Origin: JAGRMG01 sp047975215
GTDB lineage: Bacteria; Pseudomonadota; Alphaproteobacteria; Rhodobacterales; Rhodobacteraceae
Direction of reading: 5' to 3'
NCBI GenBank assembly: GCA_047975215.1
Contig: JBKEDD010000117.1
Span: 1-14,919, forward strand
DNA length: 14,919 bases
Position 1 is the stretch's first letter; every line of letters starts with the position of its first letter. This document shows positions 1-7,723 of this stretch, piece by piece. The notes beneath the pieces are model-generated. The model saw only the letters and a list, made by a program, of their open reading frames with translations, was not told where the DNA came from and ran no database searches. The translations under genes were made by a program, and so were the position numbers.

Positions 1-190
1 GAACGGTTGAACGTGGCTCTTTGGGGCCGGTCTTCCGATCCTCGACGGTCTGCCGCTTGCGCCACTTCGCAACGGTCTTGGGGTTGATCCCCAACTCTCG
101 GCTCAGCTCCGCGAGCGTAGCTTGCGATCGCTGTATCGCTGCTCGGACGGCGTGCGTGGTCGTGGCGCTCCCGTGACGAACTTGTCCCAT
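1..190 (-). CDS. IS481-family transposase, N-terminal fragment
   Basis: Translating the minus strand from the ATG at 190-188 gives 63 open codons to the window edge, starting MGQVRHGSATTTHAVRAAIQ. It continues with a helix-turn-helix segment (LAELSRELGINPKTVAKWRK, about residues 27-46) and then a TVEDRKTGPKEPRST linker. This is the familiar N-terminus of IS481-family transposases: a DNA-binding HTH domain followed, outside the window, by a DDE integrase core. Its role would be cut-and-paste or copy transposition of the host element. No frameshift or stop is visible in the part present, but whether the full gene is intact cannot be judged. Only the catalytic part is missing, and that is due to the window boundary rather than an observed deletion. 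Confidence 0.88.
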   Translation of the reverse strand, partial: MGQVRHGSATTTHAVRAAIQRSQATLAELSRELGINPKTVAKWRKRQTVEDRKTGPKEPRSTV

Positions 191-246
191 AGTGTTTCCT
201 TCCATTCCAACGAAAGGATCACACCATCAAACCGTGGGATCAAACA
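1..246 (-). mobile_element. IS481-family insertion sequence, 5' end only (runs off the left edge)
   Basis: The minus-strand transposase start at 190 is preceded by a leader containing TGTTTGATCCC and then GGTTTGATGGTGTGATCC. A terminus beginning TGT is usual for IS481 elements, so I place the outer end near position 246. The boundary is approximate because the other end is outside the window and no target duplication can be tested. The element stops about 65 bp short of the candidate cytochrome c2 promoter, so it need not disrupt that gene. Confidence 0.7.
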
Positions 247-310
247 CCTAGGGCCGATGTGCGCAGACCGTCGTCAGCAGACGGGAGCCGCGACCGCGCC
301 GACGCGGCTG

Positions 311-338
311 TTGACTCTCCCCTGCCATGTCCTACATG
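311..338 (+). promoter_or_regulatory. Candidate sigma-70 promoter for cytochrome c2
   Basis: TTGACT (311-316) is a good -35 match. A 16-nt spacer leads to TACATG (333-338), a weak -10 hexamer. Transcription from here would leave a short leader of roughly 25 nt before the ATG at 370, which is preceded by the ribosome-binding site GGGAGA (358-363). The pattern was found by eye. The -10 is poor, so this is only a candidate. Confidence 0.35.
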
Positions 339-369
339 TGAGCGCCGAGCGCAAACTGGGAGACCAAAC

Positions 370-780
370 ATGAACAGAATGATCGCAACCGCACTTGTCG
401 GACTTCTGGCCGCACCGGTTCTGGCCGACGGCGATGCCGCCAAAGGCGAGAAGGAATTCAAGAAGTGCAAGTCCTGCCATGAGATCGTATCCGACAGCGG
501 CGAGGAGATCGTCAAGGGCGGCAAGACCGGACCCAACCTCTATGGTTTGCCCGGCCGCACCGCGGGCACTGTCGCAGACTTCAAGTACGGCGACGATATC
601 GTCGCTGCAGGCGAAAAGGGCCTGGCCTGGGACGCGGAGCACTTCGTGACCTATGTCGAGGATCCGCGTGGCTTCCTGCGCGAGTATCTCGGCGAGAGCG
701 GCGCCAAATCGAAGATGACCTTCAAGCTCAAGAAGGGTGGCGAAGACGTCTGGGCCTATCTCGAAAGCGTCTCCAAGTAA
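370..780 (+). CDS. cycA: Cytochrome c2 (periplasmic class I c-type cytochrome)
   Basis: This 136-residue soluble electron carrier is expected in the periplasm. In Rhodobacteraceae, cytochrome c2 shuttles electrons from the bc1 complex to the photosynthetic reaction centre and/or to cytochrome oxidase. Residues 1-19 form a signal peptide ending VLA, cleaved before DGD. The haem attachment motif CKSCH lies at residues 33-37 (Cys33, Cys36, axial His37). The segment TGPNLYGLPGRTAGT and the C-terminal KMTFKLKKG (axial Met116) match the cytochrome c2/c550 layout rather than small c8 types. The ATG at 370 was chosen because it gives a clean signal peptide and has GGGAGA six bases upstream; the frame is open further upstream to 259, but that extension has no signal-peptide character. 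A strong hairpin follows downstream at 828-854. The symbol rests on the motif pattern and length, not a search. Confidence 0.9.
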   Translation: MNRMIATALVGLLAAPVLADGDAAKGEKEFKKCKSCHEIVSDSGEEIVKGGKTGPNLYGLPGRTAGTVADFKYGDDIVAAGEKGLAWDAEHFVTYVEDPRGFLREYLGESGAKSKMTFKLKKGGEDVWAYLESVSK

Positions 781-827
781 TCCGGGGCCGCGGCGCTTGC
801 CTTCGGGCGCTCGCGAAAGATACGGCA

Positions 828-863
828 GGGGCCGCGGACCAGCACCGCGGCCCCTTCGCGTTT
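828..863 (+). terminator. Intrinsic terminator-like hairpin after cytochrome c2
   Basis: GGGGCCGCGG (828-837) and CCGCGGCCCC (845-854) form a perfect 10-bp GC stem with a 7-nt loop, followed by a modest T-rich run (TTCGCGTTT). A second copy of the left arm, GGGGCCGCGG, lies at 784-793 just after the stop codon, so a long-range alternative stem is possible. The weak U-tract lowers confidence that termination is factor-independent. Confidence 0.65.
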
Positions 864-1023
864 GCCCGGCCGGTCTGGCAGCGACAGAATGCGCCATGGC
901 CGCCGCCCCGCCGGTCTGGAATCATCGGCTCGTTTCAGGTCACGTCACGGATCTTTTGCCAGACATGCACGGTTTCCCGTTCCAGCCCCGGAAAAGCGCC
1001 GCCGCCCCGCGAGGGTGGCGAAC

Positions 1024-1566
1024 ATGAGCGCGCCGATCCCCGCCTGGGTCGATGGCAAGCTGACGCCGGTCGACAAGATCGAGGCGCATGAACGCGGGCT
1101 GCGCCACAAGGCGGTTTCGGTCTTCGTGATCCGCGGCCGCGAGATCCTCATGCAGCGCCGGGCGATGGGCAAGTACCACACGCCGGGCCTGTGGGCGAAT
1201 ACCTGCTGCACGCATCCCGGCTGGTCCGAGTCCACCTGCGCCTGCGCCGTGCGCCGCCTGCGCGAGGAACTGGGCATAACCGGGCTCTACCCGCAGTTCC
1301 GCCACCACCTGGAATACCGCGCCGATGTCGGCGGCGGCATGATCGAACACGAGGCAGTGGACGTGTTCCTCGCCCAGACCTGGGACGAGATCGAGATCGT
1401 GCCGAATCCCGACGAGGTGATGCAGATTCGCTGGGTCGATTACCACGATCTTCTGGCCGAGGTTGCCCGTCACCCCGAGCGATTCACGCCTTGGTTGAAG
1501 ATCTATCTCGACAGCCATGCCGACACGATATTCGGCCCGGATTTGATCATCGCATCCAAGAGCTGA
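1024..1566 (+). CDS. idi: Isopentenyl-diphosphate delta-isomerase, type I (Nudix family)
   Basis: This cytoplasmic enzyme interconverts isopentenyl diphosphate and dimethylallyl diphosphate, feeding carotenoid, quinone and bacteriochlorophyll side-chain synthesis. The 180-residue protein has the type I hallmarks: metal-ligand histidines in AHERGLRH (His22, His28), the TCCTHP motif with catalytic-type Cys62 and His64, a degenerate Nudix box ending RRLREELGI (77-85), the acidic pair in IEHEAVD (Glu108, Glu110), and the C-terminal RFTPWLKIYL. I chose the ATG at 1024 because it follows a purine-rich GAGGGTGG (1011-1018) and matches the family's usual start; the frame is open back to 862, but that extension is arginine-rich and looks non-coding. 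The next gene begins 59 nt after the stop, so co-transcription is possible. Family length and motifs make this a secure call. Confidence 0.93.
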   Translation: MSAPIPAWVDGKLTPVDKIEAHERGLRHKAVSVFVIRGREILMQRRAMGKYHTPGLWANTCCTHPGWSESTCACAVRRLREELGITGLYPQFRHHLEYRADVGGGMIEHEAVDVFLAQTWDEIEIVPNPDEVMQIRWVDYHDLLAEVARHPERFTPWLKIYLDSHADTIFGPDLIIASKS

Positions 1567-1625
1567 GGCTTGATTCGGTCCGGCGCGCCTGATTGAGTGG
1601 CGGCCTGACGGGATGGAGACAATTC

Positions 1626-2894
1626 ATGACGGTACTAATCGCGGGCGGCGGCATCGCCGGGCTGGCGCTTGGCCTGACTCTGCAACAGATCGGAGTGTCG
1701 TTTCGCATCTTCGAGACCCGGCGGAAAATCAGTCCGCTGGGTGTGGGGATCAACCTGCAACCCAATTCGGTACGCGAGTTGTTCGACCTCGACCTCAAGG
1801 CACAGCTTGACGATATCGGCGTTCAGACCCGGCAGTACGGGTTCTATTCCCGGCTTGGCAAGACCATCTGGGAAGAACCCCGCGGGCATTGGGCCGGCTA
1901 TTCGTGGCCGCAATATTCGCTGCATCGCGGCACATTTCAGACGGTGCTGCATGCCGAACTGCTGGGGCGCGCCGGGCTGGCTTCGGTGCGCACCGGCGCG
2001 CATGCCGTGGCGTTCGAAACCGGGCCGGACAACGCCGTTCTCGTCCTGGAAAACGGCGAGCGTGTGACCGGCGACCTGATCGTCGCCGCCGACGGTATCC
2101 ACTCGGCGTTGCGCGCGCAGATGCACCCCGATGAGGGCGCGCCGGTATGGGACGGCCGCATGCTGTGGCGCGCCACGACCCGTGGGCCCACGTTTTTCGG
2201 CGGCGGCGCGATGGCGGTGATCGGCGATGATAGCCAGCGTTTCGTGGCCTATCCGATCGACGAACCGGACGCGCACGGAGAGGCGACCATGAACTGGATC
2301 GCGGAAAAGCGATTCCCCTCCGGTACCGGCCGGATGAACGTGGACTGGAACAGCACCGCCGATGCCGGAACCATACTGCCGCTGTTCGAGGACTGGCGGT
2401 TCGACTGGATCGACGTGCCGGCGCTGATCCGCGGCGCCGGTACGATCTATGAATATCCGATGGTCGACCGTGATCCGCTGCCGCACTGGACAGATGGGCG
2501 GGTAACACTGATGGGCGATGCGGCACATCCGACCTATCCGGTAGGTTCGAACGGCGCCAGCCAGGCCATCGTCGATGCACGGGTAATCGGTGCGAAACTG
2601 CTGGAACACGGCCTGACCCCGGCGGCGTTCCAGGCCTACGAGGCCGAGATTCGCCCCTTGGCCACCGCCGTTGCGCGTGCCAATCGCGCCGGCGATGGGC
2701 CCGATGGCGTGTTGCGGCGCATCGCGGATCTGTGCGGCGGCGATTTCGAGGACATCGAGGATATCATTCCGCATGCAGAACTGGCCGCGCACGCCGACAC
2801 GTACAAATCCATCGCCGGGTTCTCCATCGAGGGGTTGAACGCAAGGCCGCGCACGATCCCCGCGGGGGCGAGGTTCGGCCGCGGAGCTTCCTGA
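1626..2894 (+). CDS. FAD-dependent monooxygenase, PhzS-like flavoprotein
   Basis: This 422-residue class A flavoprotein hydroxylase would use NAD(P)H and O2 to hydroxylate a small, probably aromatic, substrate. The N-terminal Rossmann fold carries VLIAGGGIAGLALG (GxGxxG at residues 7-12) with Glu30 for the adenosine ribose. The second FAD motif, AADGIHSALR (Asp156-Gly157), and the third, LMGDAAHPTYPVGSNGASQA (from residue 295), are present. From memory, SPLGVGINLQP, PQYSLHRG and YPMVDRDPLPHW closely resemble PhzS, which hydroxylates 5-methylphenazine-1-carboxylate, and related proteins annotated only as flavin-dependent oxidoreductases. No phenazine genes are nearby, so the substrate is unknown. 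The ATG at 1626 was chosen because GGAG sits 7 nt upstream and the glycine motif is then at the usual distance; a TTG at 1593 would add 11 residues. It lies 59 nt after idi and may share its transcript. Confidence 0.85.
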   Translation: MTVLIAGGGIAGLALGLTLQQIGVSFRIFETRRKISPLGVGINLQPNSVRELFDLDLKAQLDDIGVQTRQYGFYSRLGKTIWEEPRGHWAGYSWPQYSLHRGTFQTVLHAELLGRAGLASVRTGAHAVAFETGPDNAVLVLENGERVTGDLIVAADGIHSALRAQMHPDEGAPVWDGRMLWRATTRGPTFFGGGAMAVIGDDSQRFVAYPIDEPDAHGEATMNWIAEKRFPSGTGRMNVDWNSTADAGTILPLFEDWRFDWIDVPALIRGAGTIYEYPMVDRDPLPHWTDGRVTLMGDAAHPTYPVGSNGASQAIVDARVIGAKLLEHGLTPAAFQAYEAEIRPLATAVARANRAGDGPDGVLRRIADLCGGDFEDIEDIIPHAELAAHADTYKSIAGFSIEGLNARPRTIPAGARFGRGAS

Positions 2895-3018
2895 TATGCA
2901 AGGAGCCAACGCCGCCGTGCAACCATGCCCTGATGTGGATTGCATGACATGGACTTGGTGATAGACCTTTCCTTGCCGCGAAACCGACCTGCTTCCCGTC
3001 AATCTGTCTGGTGATCCG

Positions 3019-4350
3019 ATGACGACCTATTCCCTGCCCGGCTTTGTCCACCGCCTCTGGACCTCCGGCCGCGACCCCTACGGCCATTCAACGGCATCTG
3101 CCGAACTGGTGCTCAGCAGCGAAACGACACTGCTGGAGATGGTGCTGCCGGGGCGCGACGCCCCTTCGCCCGAAACCCATGTGGCCGGATCCTTTTTTGC
3201 CGGTATTCTCCGTTCGCACGATATCGCCGCGACCGGGACCAGCTATGACATCAGGTCCGCGACAGGCACGACGCGGCTGGTCACATGGGAGAGCGGTCAG
3301 ACCAGCACGGTGCTGTTTCTCTATGCGGGCGGGCCGAGCGGGTTTGAGGAATCGGAACATTTCAGCTTTGCCTTCGTGCTGGACGGCGCGCCCTGGCCAC
3401 AAGCGGATTTCAAAGCGGCCCCGTGGGAGTTCTACGAGGTGGCCCACAACGCCCCGCTATCCACCAGCGGCCAGTTCGCGATTGGCCAGCCGCTCGATAT
3501 CGCCGGTTTGGCAACAGCGGCTGAACAGGAATCCGACCTGCCCATGACCCCGCCCCCGGGCACGGGCGGCGACGATCTGATGCAGGGCTTGCCGGGGCCT
3601 GACCAGATGGTCGGCCTGCAGGGATCGGACACGATTCATGGCGGAGGCGGCGACGATCTGCTGATCGGCGACGAATCCCGCGTCCTGACGGGCGAACGGT
3701 TCGCCAATCTCCTGTTCGGCGACGCAGGCAACGACACGCTGATCGGGGGCATTGGCCACGACACGCTGATCGGCGGCGATGGCGACGATGTCATCCTCGG
3801 CGGTCCGACCGGCGCTTCCGATCTGCGCGACCTGATCTTCGCCGGCAGCGGCAACGACCGAATCGAGGCCGGCCAGGGCAACGACGAGGCATATGGCGGT
3901 GATGGAAACGACACCATGTCGGGCAACCAGGGCGCCGACTTCCTTGCCGGCCAGCGCGGCGACGACGTGCTGTCGGGCGGCGCGCTGAGCGATATGCTGT
4001 TTGGCAATGACGGTGCCGACTTTCTGAACGGCGGGTGGGGCCATGACCGCCTGAATGGCGGTGACGGGGCCGACCGGTTCTATCATGCGGCCGTCGCCGG
4101 GCACGGAACCGACTGGGTGCAGGACTATTCACATGCCGAAGGCGACAGGCTGGTCGTGGAAAACGACAGGGCGGCGCATGACTTCCAGGTGAATTTCGCC
4201 GAAACCGAAGGCGCGGGAGAGGCCGGAACAGCCGAGGCGTTCATCATCTATCGCCCGACCGGCCAGATCCTGTGGGCGTTGGTCGACGGCGCGCGACAGG
4301 ACCAGATCACGATCTCCATCGACCAGACGGACCATGACCTGTTGATCTGA
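3019..4350 (+). CDS. RTX (hemolysin-type) calcium-binding repeat protein
   Basis: This 443-residue protein is probably exported by a type I secretion system. Residues 1-180 form a region I do not recognise, with no cysteine and no classical signal peptide. Residues about 182-350 contain at least ten copies of the Ca2+-binding nonapeptide GGxGxDxUx, for example GGGGDDLLIGD (208-218), GDAGNDTLIGGIGHDTLIGG (234-253) and GGDGADRF (347-354). These fold into a parallel beta-roll when Ca2+ is present. Residues 351-443 resemble the C-terminal cap found in serralysin-like RTX proteins (ADRFYHAA, then DWVQDYSHAEGDRLVV), which carries the uncleaved export signal. No protease, lipase or other catalytic motif is visible in the N-terminal half, and no HlyB/HlyD/TolC-type transporter genes are in the window. 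The ATG at 3019 has only a weak upstream purine stretch. The gene converges on glycerol kinase with 27 nt between the stops. Confidence 0.85.
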   Translation: MTTYSLPGFVHRLWTSGRDPYGHSTASAELVLSSETTLLEMVLPGRDAPSPETHVAGSFFAGILRSHDIAATGTSYDIRSATGTTRLVTWESGQTSTVLFLYAGGPSGFEESEHFSFAFVLDGAPWPQADFKAAPWEFYEVAHNAPLSTSGQFAIGQPLDIAGLATAAEQESDLPMTPPPGTGGDDLMQGLPGPDQMVGLQGSDTIHGGGGDDLLIGDESRVLTGERFANLLFGDAGNDTLIGGIGHDTLIGGDGDDVILGGPTGASDLRDLIFAGSGNDRIEAGQGNDEAYGGDGNDTMSGNQGADFLAGQRGDDVLSGGALSDMLFGNDGADFLNGGWGHDRLNGGDGADRFYHAAVAGHGTDWVQDYSHAEGDRLVVENDRAAHDFQVNFAETEGAGEAGTAEAFIIYRPTGQILWALVDGARQDQITISIDQTDHDLLI

Positions 4351-4377
4351 GAGGCCGCCCGTTCCCCCGGCGAAGGC

Positions 4378-5862
4378 TCAGACCGCCATCGCCGCCCGAA
4401 CCGCCCTTTGCCACCGGGCATGGCGGCGATCCCGCTCGCCTGGCGCCATACAGGGTTCGAACCGCCGATCCAGCGCCCAGCCAGCCGCGAATTCGTCCAT
4501 CCCGGGGTAGATGCCGGCCTGCATCCCGGCCAGCCAGGCCGCGCCCAGCGCCGTGGTTTCCTGCATTCTCGGCCTGTCCACCGGCGCACCCAGAAGGTCG
4601 GCGAGGCGCTGCATGGTCCAGTCGCTCGCGCTCATTCCGCCATCGACGCGCAGGATCACATCCGCATCGCCCTGCCAGTCGGCGCGCATCGCCTCAAGCA
4701 GATCGCGGGTCTGGAAACCGACGCTTTCCAACGCCGCGCGGGCCAGTTCGGGGGGGCCGCTGTTGCGGGTCAGTCCGAATATCGCGCCGCGGCAATCGGG
4801 TTCCCAATGAGGCGCGCCCAGCCCGGTGAAGGCAGGCACCAGAATCACATCCTGCGCCGGGTCGGCGGTTTCGGCCAGGCTGCCCGACTGCGCCGCATCG
4901 CCAATGACGCCCAAGCCGTCGCGCAGCCATTGTACCGCCGCCCCGGCGACGAAGATCGACCCTTCCAGCGCATAGTTGCGCCGCCCGCCGAGTTGATAGG
5001 CGATCGTGGTCAGCATCCGGTTGTTCGAGGCAACCGGCACGGCCCCGGTATTGAGAAGCGCGAAACAGCCCGTCCCGTAGGTCGATTTCATCATGCCGGG
5101 GCGGAAACAGGCCTGCCCCATGGTGGCTGCCTGCTGATCGCCTGCGACACCGAGAATCGGCACGCGCGCACCCAGAACATCGCCCGCCGTGGCGCCGAAA
5201 TCGGCGGCGCAGTCGCGCACCTCGGGCAGCATCGGCATGGGAATGTCCAGCAGGTCGCAGATCTCCGCGCTCCACCCGCCTTCGTGGATGTCGAACAACA
5301 GGGTGCGCGCGGCGTTGGTTGCGTCCGTCGCATGGACCTTGCCGCCGGTCAGCCGCCAGATCAGAAAGCTGTCGATGGTGCCGAACAGTATTTCGCCACG
5401 CTCTGCCCGCCGCCGCGCGTCCGGCAGGGTATCGAGCAGCCATTTCAGCTTGGTTCCCGAGAAGTACGGATCCAGCAGCAGCCCGGTCCGGGCAGCGATA
5501 TTCGGTTCGCGCCCGGCCTCGCGCAGCGCCGCGCAGAGTGGTGCGGTACGCCGATCCTGCCAGACGATCGCATTGTGAAGCGCCCGGCCGCTGTCGCGCT
5601 CCCATATCACGGTGGTCTCGCGCTGATTGGTTATCCCGATACCGGCCAGTGCCCCTGCGGAAACACCGCATCGCTCCAGCACCTCGCGGCAAACCTGAAG
5701 CGTGCTCGTCCAGATCTCCTCGGGGTCGTGCTCCACCCAGCCCGCATCGGGATAGACCTGGGCGAATTCCCGCTGCGCGATGCCAAGCACTTCCATCGCC
5801 GCGCCGAACAGGATCGCGCGGCTCGACGTGGTGCCTTGGTCGATGGCCAGTATATATGTCAT
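4378..5862 (-). CDS. glpK: Glycerol kinase
   Basis: This cytoplasmic FGGY-family kinase phosphorylates glycerol to sn-glycerol 3-phosphate using ATP. At 494 residues it has the usual full length. The first ATP-binding motif DQGTTSSR is at residues 8-15. The glycerol-binding residues known from E. coli GlpK have clear counterparts: NQRETT (Arg81, Glu82), DPYFSGTK (Tyr133) and AGDQQAA (Asp242, Gln243). The adenine-region motifs STYGTGCF, ALEGSIFVAGAAVQWLRDGL and LRVDGGMSASDW also agree. The start has GAGGG five bases upstream (5868-5872 on this strand). No glpF, glpD or glpR is adjacent, so it stands alone, divergent from the ABC locus and convergent with the RTX gene. Nothing suggests it is broken. 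Confidence 0.95.
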   Translation of the reverse strand: MTYILAIDQGTTSSRAILFGAAMEVLGIAQREFAQVYPDAGWVEHDPEEIWTSTLQVCREVLERCGVSAGALAGIGITNQRETTVIWERDSGRALHNAIVWQDRRTAPLCAALREAGREPNIAARTGLLLDPYFSGTKLKWLLDTLPDARRRAERGEILFGTIDSFLIWRLTGGKVHATDATNAARTLLFDIHEGGWSAEICDLLDIPMPMLPEVRDCAADFGATAGDVLGARVPILGVAGDQQAATMGQACFRPGMMKSTYGTGCFALLNTGAVPVASNNRMLTTIAYQLGGRRNYALEGSIFVAGAAVQWLRDGLGVIGDAAQSGSLAETADPAQDVILVPAFTGLGAPHWEPDCRGAIFGLTRNSGPPELARAALESVGFQTRDLLEAMRADWQGDADVILRVDGGMSASDWTMQRLADLLGAPVDRPRMQETTALGAAWLAGMQAGIYPGMDEFAAGWALDRRFEPCMAPGERDRRHARWQRAVRAAMAV

Positions 5863-6064
5863 TGCCGCCCTCGTGTTGCGCCGTCAGTGCCGATCCTAGC
5901 GCGCCCGACGCCGGTGCCGCCAGCCCCGGATACGACGGACGGCATCGCAGTTTTCTTCGCTGCACTGCAACATCCCCTTGATCCCGTTCGGGTTTGCGGA
6001 GAAACTCGGCCGCGAACCGGTACGCCCCAGGCGCCGGTCTTGGACACATCAGGGGGAAGACATC

Positions 6065-7555
6065 ATGCGATTTGCAACATTCGGGCGCCGGCTCGCGCCC
6101 GCCGCCGCTCTGGCCGCGGGGCTGTTGGCCGTACCGGCTTGGGCCGACGGCGAGATGACGGTGGCGATGCAGCTTGAGCCGCCGCACCTGGATCCGACCA
6201 GCGCCGCCGCTGGCGCCATCGATTCGGTGCTTTATTCCAACGTATTCGAGGGGTTGACCCGCTTCATGGGCGACGGTTCGGTCGTGCCCGGCCTGGCCGA
6301 AAGCTGGGACATTTCCGACGATGGGCTGGTCTATACCTTCAAGCTGCGCGATGGCGTCACCTTCCATGACGGGACCGCGATGGATGCCGAGGACGTGAAG
6401 TTCAGCCTCGACCGGGCGCGCGCCGAAGACAGCGCCAACGCACAGAAGGCGCTGTTCACCGGCATCTCGGATGTGGCGGTACTCGACCCGCAGACCGTCA
6501 GGGTAACGCTCAGCGAACCCAACGGCAGCTTCCTGTTCAACATGGCATGGGGCGATGCCGTGATCGTCGCGCCCGAAAGCATCGAGGGCATCAAGCAGAT
6601 GCCGATAGGAACCGGCGCCTTCAAGTTCACCGAATGGGTTCAGGGCGACCGCATCGTGCTGGACAAGAACCCGGATTACTGGGGCACCCCGGCGATTCTC
6701 GACAAGGCGACGTTCAAGTTCATCTCCGATCCCACCGCCGCATTCGCCGCCATGATGGCCGAGGATATCGACGTTTTCACCGGTTTTCCCGCACCCGAGA
6801 ACCTGCCCCAGTTCGAGGCCGACGACCGCTTTCAGGTGCTTGTCGGTTCGACCGAGGGCGAAACCATCCTGGCGATGAACAACAAGCGCCCGCCGTTCGA
6901 CGATGTGCGCGTGCGCGAAGCGGTGGCCCATGCCATCGACCGGCAGGCGATCATCGACGGCGCCATGTTCGGCTATGGCACCCCGATCGGTACCCATTTC
7001 GCGCCGCATAACCCGGCCTATGTCGATCTGATCGGCCTGTCGGAATATGACCCCGACCGGTCCCGGGCGCTGCTCGCCGAGGCCGGGCACCCGGACGGCT
7101 TCGCAACAACGCTGCACCTGCCGCCGCCATCCTACGCGCGGCGCGGCGGCGAGATCATCGCGGCGCAACTGACCGAAGTGGGCATCAAGGCCGAGATCAC
7201 CAATGTCGAATGGGCACAATGGCTGGAAACCGTGTTCAAGGGCCACGATTTCGGCCTGACCATCGTCAGCCATACCGAACCGATGGATATCGGCATCTAT
7301 GCCCGCCCGGATTACTACTTTCAGTATGACAACCCGGATTTCCAGGCACTGATGAAGACCCTGAACGAAACCACCGATCCCGACAAGCGCACCGAACTGC
7401 TGCAACAGGCGCAACGGATCATCGCCGAGGACTACGTCAACGGCTATCTGTTCCAGCTTGCCGCGCTGACCGTGGCCAAGGCCGGGATTCAGGGCCTGTG
7501 GGCCAACGCGCCGACCCAGGCGACCGACCTGACCGCGGTCAGCTGGGCGAACTGA
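6065..7555 (+). CDS. ABC transporter family-5 solute-binding protein (peptide/nickel/opine type)
   Basis: This 496-residue periplasmic binding protein captures a substrate and delivers it to the permeases encoded at 8859-10618. Residues 1-27 form a signal peptide (basic start, alanine/leucine core, AWA before DGE). There is no lipobox cysteine, so it should be soluble in the periplasm. The SBP_bac_5 fold is indicated by GLAESWDISDDGLVYTFKLR, RDGVTFHDGTAMDAEDVKFS, GTGAFKF and NNKRPPFDDVRVREAVAHA. DppA-, OppA- and NikA-like proteins share this fold, and residues alone do not reveal the ligand. The ATG at 6065 is preceded by GGGGGA (6052-6057); upstream in-frame codons give no signal peptide. 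A hairpin terminator at 7591-7630 separates it from the rest of the locus, consistent with the binding protein being made in excess of the membrane components. Confidence 0.93.
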   Translation: MRFATFGRRLAPAAALAAGLLAVPAWADGEMTVAMQLEPPHLDPTSAAAGAIDSVLYSNVFEGLTRFMGDGSVVPGLAESWDISDDGLVYTFKLRDGVTFHDGTAMDAEDVKFSLDRARAEDSANAQKALFTGISDVAVLDPQTVRVTLSEPNGSFLFNMAWGDAVIVAPESIEGIKQMPIGTGAFKFTEWVQGDRIVLDKNPDYWGTPAILDKATFKFISDPTAAFAAMMAEDIDVFTGFPAPENLPQFEADDRFQVLVGSTEGETILAMNNKRPPFDDVRVREAVAHAIDRQAIIDGAMFGYGTPIGTHFAPHNPAYVDLIGLSEYDPDRSRALLAEAGHPDGFATTLHLPPPSYARRGGEIIAAQLTEVGIKAEITNVEWAQWLETVFKGHDFGLTIVSHTEPMDIGIYARPDYYFQYDNPDFQALMKTLNETTDPDKRTELLQQAQRIIAEDYVNGYLFQLAALTVAKAGIQGLWANAPTQATDLTAVSWAN

Positions 7556-7590
7556 CGCCACCGCGCCGCGCGTCACAAATGACCCGACCA

Positions 7591-7630
7591 CCGCCGCCCC
7601 TCACGTTTCAGTTCGAAGGGCGGCGGTTTT
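7591..7630 (+). terminator. Rho-independent terminator/attenuator between binding protein and channel genes
   Basis: CCGCCGCCC (7591-7599) pairs perfectly with GGGCGGCGG (7618-7626) across an 18-nt loop and is followed directly by TTTT. This is a classic intrinsic terminator, 35 nt after the binding-protein stop. Because the permease, ATPase and dehydrogenase genes lie downstream on the same strand without an obvious new promoter, it may act as a partial terminator that sets stoichiometry. Confidence 0.8.
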
Positions 7631-7723
7631 GCCGGTTGCGGTACATTGCCGCGCCTTTTTCACGACTGCACCCCGCGCCGGGCGCCAGGGCGCCTCATGG
7701 CAAGCTTCTCGGACCAAGATGAC

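Noticed and set aside
3600..4080. Tandem DNA repeat array or CRISPR-like periodicity.
   Set aside because: The periodicity is the codon-level reflection of RTX nonapeptide repeats (GGxGxDxUx); the DNA repeats are imperfect and in frame, with no spacer structure.
5978..6006. TTGATC upstream of the binding-protein gene as a -35 box.
   Set aside because: At 16-18 nt spacing no convincing -10 hexamer follows, so I did not call a promoter for the importer operon.
4408..6177. A long plus-strand open frame (589 codons) across the glycerol kinase gene.
   Set aside because: It is a high-GC shadow of glpK on the opposite strand: low complexity, rich in Arg/Gly/His/Pro, no domain, and it runs into the binding-protein start.
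4694..7591. A very long minus-strand open frame (965 codons) antisense to the binding-protein gene.
   Set aside because: It overlaps two well-supported genes, shows no domain, and its composition is that expected from the complement of GC-rich coding DNA.
7646..7723. Longer versions of the ion channel starting at TTG 7646 or ATG 7697.
   Set aside because: The added residues are arginine-rich or acidic and would spoil the signal peptide that begins cleanly at 7724. ATG 7697 remains a secondary possibility.
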